Shown: positions 60,995-64,000 of the stretch, piece by piece
How positions within the stretch are numbered: the first letter of the stretch is position 1
Layout of the letters: each line of letters begins with the position of its first letter
NCBI RefSeq assembly: GCF_005519465.1
Contig: NZ_CP027858.1
Location: 310,001 to 374,000, forward strand
Direction: 5' to 3'
Source: Streptomyces clavuligerus
GTDB lineage: Bacteria; Actinomycetota; Actinomycetes; Streptomycetales; Streptomycetaceae
Length of the DNA stretch: 64,000 bases
Made by a program: the position numbers and the translations under genes
Notes under the pieces: model-generated
Databases searched by the model: none
What the model was told of the DNA's origin: nothing
What the model saw: the letters and a program-made list of their open reading frames with translations, nothing else

Positions 60995-61447
60995 TCACGC
61001 CTCCTCGATCAGCCGACGCGCCCCGGTCCCCTCGGTCGCCAGCGCGTCCTGGGGGTTGAGCACCCGGCACCGTTGCAGCGAGAGACAGCCGCAGCCGATA
61101 CAGCCCGCGATCTCCCGCTCCAGACGCTCGATCTCCCGTCTGCGCGCCGCCAGTCGCGCCGCCCACCTCCGGGAGATGCGCTCCCAGTCCCGCTTGCCCG
61201 GCATCCGCTCCCCCGGCAGCTCCGCGAAGACCTCCGCCACCTCCGCGAGCGGCACGCCCAGCCGCTTGGCGGCCAGGATCAGCGAGAGTCTGCGCAGCAC
61301 ATGGCGGCGGTAGCGGCGCTGGTTCCCCGTGGTGCGCTCCGAGGAGATCAGCCCCTGCGCCTCGTAGAAACGCACCGCTGACGTGGCGACCCCCGCCCGC
61401 CGCGCGACCTCGCCCACGGTCAGCAGATCGCTCGGCCGCTGCTCCAC
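60995..61447 (-). CDS. soxR: SoxR-like redox-sensing MerR regulator
   Basis: 150 aa from GTG at 61447 (GAGGGG just upstream); an ATG at 61501 would add 18 low-complexity residues. MerR HTH (LTVGEVARRAGVATSAVRFYEAQGL), dimerisation helix, and Fe-S motif CIGCGCLSLQRC (C-x2-C-x-C-x5-C) for a 2Fe-2S cluster. SoxR in Streptomyces responds to redox-active antibiotics and activates oxidoreductases and monooxygenases; the divergent... the neighbouring MDR oxidoreductase (same strand, 195 bp upstream) is a natural target. The symbol is by family; it may be a paralogue. Confidence 0.88.
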   Translation of the reverse strand: MEQRPSDLLTVGEVARRAGVATSAVRFYEAQGLISSERTTGNQRRYRRHVLRRLSLILAAKRLGVPLAEVAEVFAELPGERMPGKRDWERISRRWAARLAARRREIERLEREIAGCIGCGCLSLQRCRVLNPQDALATEGTGARRLIEEA

Positions 61448-61497
61448 ACCGGTCCCCTCGGCTTCCGACGCCCGGCTCCGGACGCCGGACCCGGCTG

Positions 61498-61511
61498 TCA
61501 TGTCGACATGA
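61498..61511. promoter_or_regulatory. 14-bp palindrome upstream of soxR-like gene
   Basis: TCATGTCGACATGA is a perfect palindrome about 50 bp before the chosen SoxR start and next to a TAGGCT -10-like hexamer (61518-61523, minus). It does not match the enterobacterial SoxR box. Possible operator. Confidence 0.35.
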
Positions 61512-61642
61512 GCGGCCAGCCTAACCGCCGTTCCGCCGCCGCCCGCGCCCCGTACCCCGTACGCCCCGCGCCCCGCGCCGCCGTGCACCCATACGCCCGC
61601 TCCCCCGTCCCGCCGCTGTCTCCCCCCCGGGGCCGGGCGGGC

Positions 61643-62629
61643 CTACTCCCGTGGGAGGGTGACGAGGACACGGCCCCGGCCCCCGGCGTCGACGCTGTCG
61701 TGGGCGCGGGCGACGGCGTCGAGGGGCCAGTGCTCCCGGACCCGTACGGAGAGGGCGCCCACGGCGGCAGCGGCGGTGAGGTCGCGGGCGGCCAGGTGCC
61801 GCGCGCCCGGCGGGAAGTCGTCGCTGCCGAGGAGCCGCAGGGTGACGTTCTTGAACAGCAGCTCCCAGAACGGGAGGGCCACCGGGTCGGTCCGGGTGGC
61901 GTAGGCGGCGATGACCGTATGGTTTCCGGCCACAGCGGCGTCGAGCCGGGCGTTCTCGGAGAGGGCGACCTCGATCACCCGGTCCACCACCCCGCCGGGC
62001 GCCTGGACACGGATCGCGGCGGCCGGGTCGTCCCCGTCGAGGGCGACGACTCCATGGACCCCGGCAGGGTCGGCCTCGCGCAGGTCACGGCCGCGCACCA
62101 CGGTGCCGATGACCGTGGCGCCGGCCCAGCGGGCGAGCTGGGCGGCGAGGGACCCGACGGAGCCGAGCACCCCGTGCACCAGGACCGTCCGGCCGTCGAC
62201 GGGGCCGTCCGCGAAGACGGCGCGGTGGGCGGTGACGCCGGGGATGCCGAGACTCGCGCCCACGTCGTCGGCCACCCCGTCCGGCAGCGGTACGGCGTAC
62301 TCGGCGGGGACCGCGGTGTACTGGGCGGCGGTGCCGGAGGGGCGGTAGGACTGCGCCCCGTACACCCATACGCGTTCCCCGGTCCGCCCCGGGTCGACGC
62401 CCTCGCCGACGGCGTCGACGACCCCGGCGGCGTCACTGTGCGGAATCACCCTCGGATGGGGCATGCGCGAGCCGAGCCAGCCGCTCCGTTTCTTGGTGTC
62501 CCCGGGGTTGACGCCGGACACGGTGACCCGGACCCGCACCTCCCCCGGTCCGGGCACGGGGTCCGGCAGCTCACCCACCCGCAGCACCTCGGCGGCGGGG
62601 CCCTGCTCCTCGTACCAGGCGGCACGCAT
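61643..62629 (-). CDS. MDR-family zinc-independent NADPH:quinone oxidoreductase
   Basis: 328 aa. GroES-like N-terminus (MRAAWYEEQGPAAEVLRVGELPDPVPGPGEV; SGVNPGDTKKRSGW), NADPH site (VLVHGVLGSVGSLAAQLARWAGATVIG), and VLSVRVREHWPLDAVARAHDSV. No zinc Cys/His set. Reduces quinones or enones. GGAGG ribosome site. In Streptomyces SoxR targets include such enzymes, consistent with the adjacent SoxR-like regulator downstream on the same strand. Confidence 0.85.
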   Translation of the reverse strand: MRAAWYEEQGPAAEVLRVGELPDPVPGPGEVRVRVTVSGVNPGDTKKRSGWLGSRMPHPRVIPHSDAAGVVDAVGEGVDPGRTGERVWVYGAQSYRPSGTAAQYTAVPAEYAVPLPDGVADDVGASLGIPGVTAHRAVFADGPVDGRTVLVHGVLGSVGSLAAQLARWAGATVIGTVVRGRDLREADPAGVHGVVALDGDDPAAAIRVQAPGGVVDRVIEVALSENARLDAAVAGNHTVIAAYATRTDPVALPFWELLFKNVTLRLLGSDDFPPGARHLAARDLTAAAAVGALSVRVREHWPLDAVARAHDSVDAGGRGRVLVTLPRE

Positions 62630-62993
62630 GGGAACCTCCGGGACATCGGTTCACCGACTCACCTGCTCGGGGAGTCGGTTCGAGCGTACGAGGGCCGCTC
62701 GCGGCGTGCGCGGCGGGACCGGTGGGGCGATCCGCCCGGGTGGGCGCCGGAGCGACGGTCGGTCGCGGCCGGAGGGGACCGGTCGTACGGTGAAGAAGGA
62801 CGGCGGACACGGCCCGCGGTCGTACCCGCGGACGGCGCGGCACGGGGACAGGCAAGGGTACGGGGGACGTGTTCCCGCCATGCCGCCGGTACCGCCGGGT
62901 ACGGACCGCCGTGCGCGGGTACGGACCGTCCTCGGGCGGAGCCGTCCGTACGCGCCGCAGCCGCACCGGGGGCGTCACGGGAGATGAGCAGGG
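62630..62993. other. Intergenic region with a 13-bp direct repeat
   Basis: CGGGTACGGACCG occurs at 62896-62908 and 62916-62928, 20 bp apart. This is a possible regulator site for the gene starting at 62994. No gene is supported in the gap. Confidence 0.35.
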
Positions 62994-64000
62994 ATGAGTG
63001 AGTGGACGCGGGTGACCACCGCAGGTGAGCTGATGGAGGCCGTGCGGGCGCGGGCCCCGGCGATCGAGGTCGACGGCACCCTCCGGGGGATGCCCATGCT
63101 CACCCTGGCCCCCGGCGTACGGCTGCGCGGCGGCACCCTGGTGTTCGGCGCCCGCGGTATCCGCCTCACCCAGGACAACACCCTGGAGAACGTCACCGTC
63201 CACTGCCCCGTGCACGAGGTCGCCATCGGCAACGACACCGAGGTCGGCGACTTCGGCACCCTGGCCCTGCGCGGTGTGCGCACCCGGGGACAGGTGCTCC
63301 TGCTCGCCGAGGACGCGGTGCTCTCCGGCCATGTCCGGGTGGAGGGCCTGACGGTGGAGGCGGCCGACGTCCGGGGCAGGGCGGCCCGGCCGCACGGCTT
63401 CGGCGTCGACGCCCTGCAAGGCGCGTTCACCCTCTGGAACCGGCAGCCCGACCGGGGCGCCGTCCTCACCGCCGACCTCGTCGACATCTCGGCGGGCAGC
63501 GCCGATGTGCCGATCCGCGGCAGCGGCGTCTTCGTCGGCGGCCACGGCGACTGGAACGGCTCCGCCGACGGCGGCACCGTCCATGTCTGTCTGCTGCGCA
63601 CCGGGGAGGTCCACACCGACGGCGGTATCGCGGCGGGCGCGCCCGATCTGATCAGCGGCGGGGTGTTCGTCATCTCCGGCGCCACGGCCGACCGGGTGCA
63701 CACGGCGGGGCCGGTCACCACCTACGGCCAGAACGACATGGTCCTGGACAACTGGGGGCAGGTGGAGTCCTGGGAGGCCACCGCGCCGGTCACCTCCGAG
63801 GGCCCGAGCGGGATCGGCTTCGTGAACTTCGGCGACATCGGCCATCTCGACATCCGTGCCCCGCTGGTCACGCACGGGGTCGGCGCGCGGGGTTTCAACG
63901 TGTACGAGGGAACGCTGCGGCACGCGGAGTTCGACTCGATCACCACCACCGGGGACGGCGCGGTGGGGGTGCAGGTCAGCAAGGAACTGCCCCGGCTGGA
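62994..64000 (+). CDS. Beta-helix-like hypothetical protein, 5' part (cut by window end)
   Basis: At least 335 aa, open to the window end. No signal peptide. Starts MSEWTRVTTAGELMEAV and proceeds with repeated Val/Gly-rich short strands (LRGGTLVFGARGIRL, ENVTVHCPVHEVAIG, TLALRGVRTRGQVLL, ISAGSADVPIRGSGVFVGG, SGGVFVISGATADRVHTAGP, IGFVNFGDIGHLDIRAP), typical of a right-handed beta-helix. A GGGAGATGAGCAGGG tract provides the ribosome site. Function not recognised. Confidence 0.7.
   Translation, partial: MSEWTRVTTAGELMEAVRARAPAIEVDGTLRGMPMLTLAPGVRLRGGTLVFGARGIRLTQDNTLENVTVHCPVHEVAIGNDTEVGDFGTLALRGVRTRGQVLLLAEDAVLSGHVRVEGLTVEAADVRGRAARPHGFGVDALQGAFTLWNRQPDRGAVLTADLVDISAGSADVPIRGSGVFVGGHGDWNGSADGGTVHVCLLRTGEVHTDGGIAAGAPDLISGGVFVISGATADRVHTAGPVTTYGQNDMVLDNWGQVESWEATAPVTSEGPSGIGFVNFGDIGHLDIRAPLVTHGVGARGFNVYEGTLRHAEFDSITTTGDGAVGVQVSKELPRL

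Noticed and set aside
1..64000. tRNA, rRNA, CRISPR, transposon or integrase
   Set aside because: No T-loop signatures of the GGTTCGANTCC type, no regular spaced repeats, and no transposase or integrase motifs were found by reading; a covariance-model scan would be the decisive test.

Overview
The window is a stretch of an actinomycete chromosome, almost certainly Streptomyces. It has very high GC, frequent GTG and some TTG starts, start-stop overlaps of the ATGA type, two large SARP/AfsR-type regulators, rare in-frame TTA (bldA) codons, and a DasR-like operator in front of a chitin-active LPMO. No rRNA, tRNA, CRISPR array, transposase or integrase was seen. Both ends are cut inside genes.

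Layout. 1-411: truncated D-2-hydroxyacid dehydrogenase. 593-14201: a defence-type island with an N6-adenine methylase fused to a specificity-like tail, a convergent Ser/Thr kinase, and a four-gene operon: a Cas4/AddB-like PD-(D/E)XK nuclease, a second REase-fold protein with a Zn ribbon, a DinG-like helicase, and a pPIWI_RE protein. The last three form the known pPIWI_RE three-gene island. The methylase, kinase and Fe-S nuclease look like an extension of it, and a shared 15-bp motif lies upstream of the methylase and of the nuclease. 14244-17464: a TTA-containing SARP regulator and a small basic protein. 18392-23058: a processive family-2 glycosyltransferase and a small membrane protein between two proteins that share an unrecognised C-terminal domain. 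23290-24599: universal stress protein and a small membrane protein. 24951-28058: a secreted Cys-containing small protein, two membrane proteins and an ABC ATPase, arranged like a bacteriocin export/immunity locus.

28198-37015: a compact biosynthetic locus with a degenerate acyltransferase, acyl-CoA ligase, P450, FAD monooxygenase, thiolase-fold ketosynthase, an SDR lacking its catalytic Tyr, and an MIO ammonia-lyase/aminomutase. The logic resembles a phenylpropanoid pathway: amino acid to arylacrylate (or beta-amino acid), to CoA thioester, to chain extension, to oxidation. 37215-45761: mostly housekeeping or accessory genes (pirin, TPR protein, TetR, a PH-like small protein, a membrane-anchored protein with an M48 protease, a DUF4097 protein, a ribbon-helix-helix protein with tandem operator-like repeats, a secreted DPBB/CBM protein).

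46393-64000: an AfsR-like regulator followed by a phosphotransferase, a DAG-kinase-like lipid kinase, a TetR-fusion/winged-helix/truncated PPDK operon, an AA10 LPMO with a DasR-like site, an SRPBCC/DUF4166/TetR operon controlled by a long inverted repeat, a SoxR paralogue next to an MDR oxidoreductase, and the start of a beta-helix-like protein cut by the window end.
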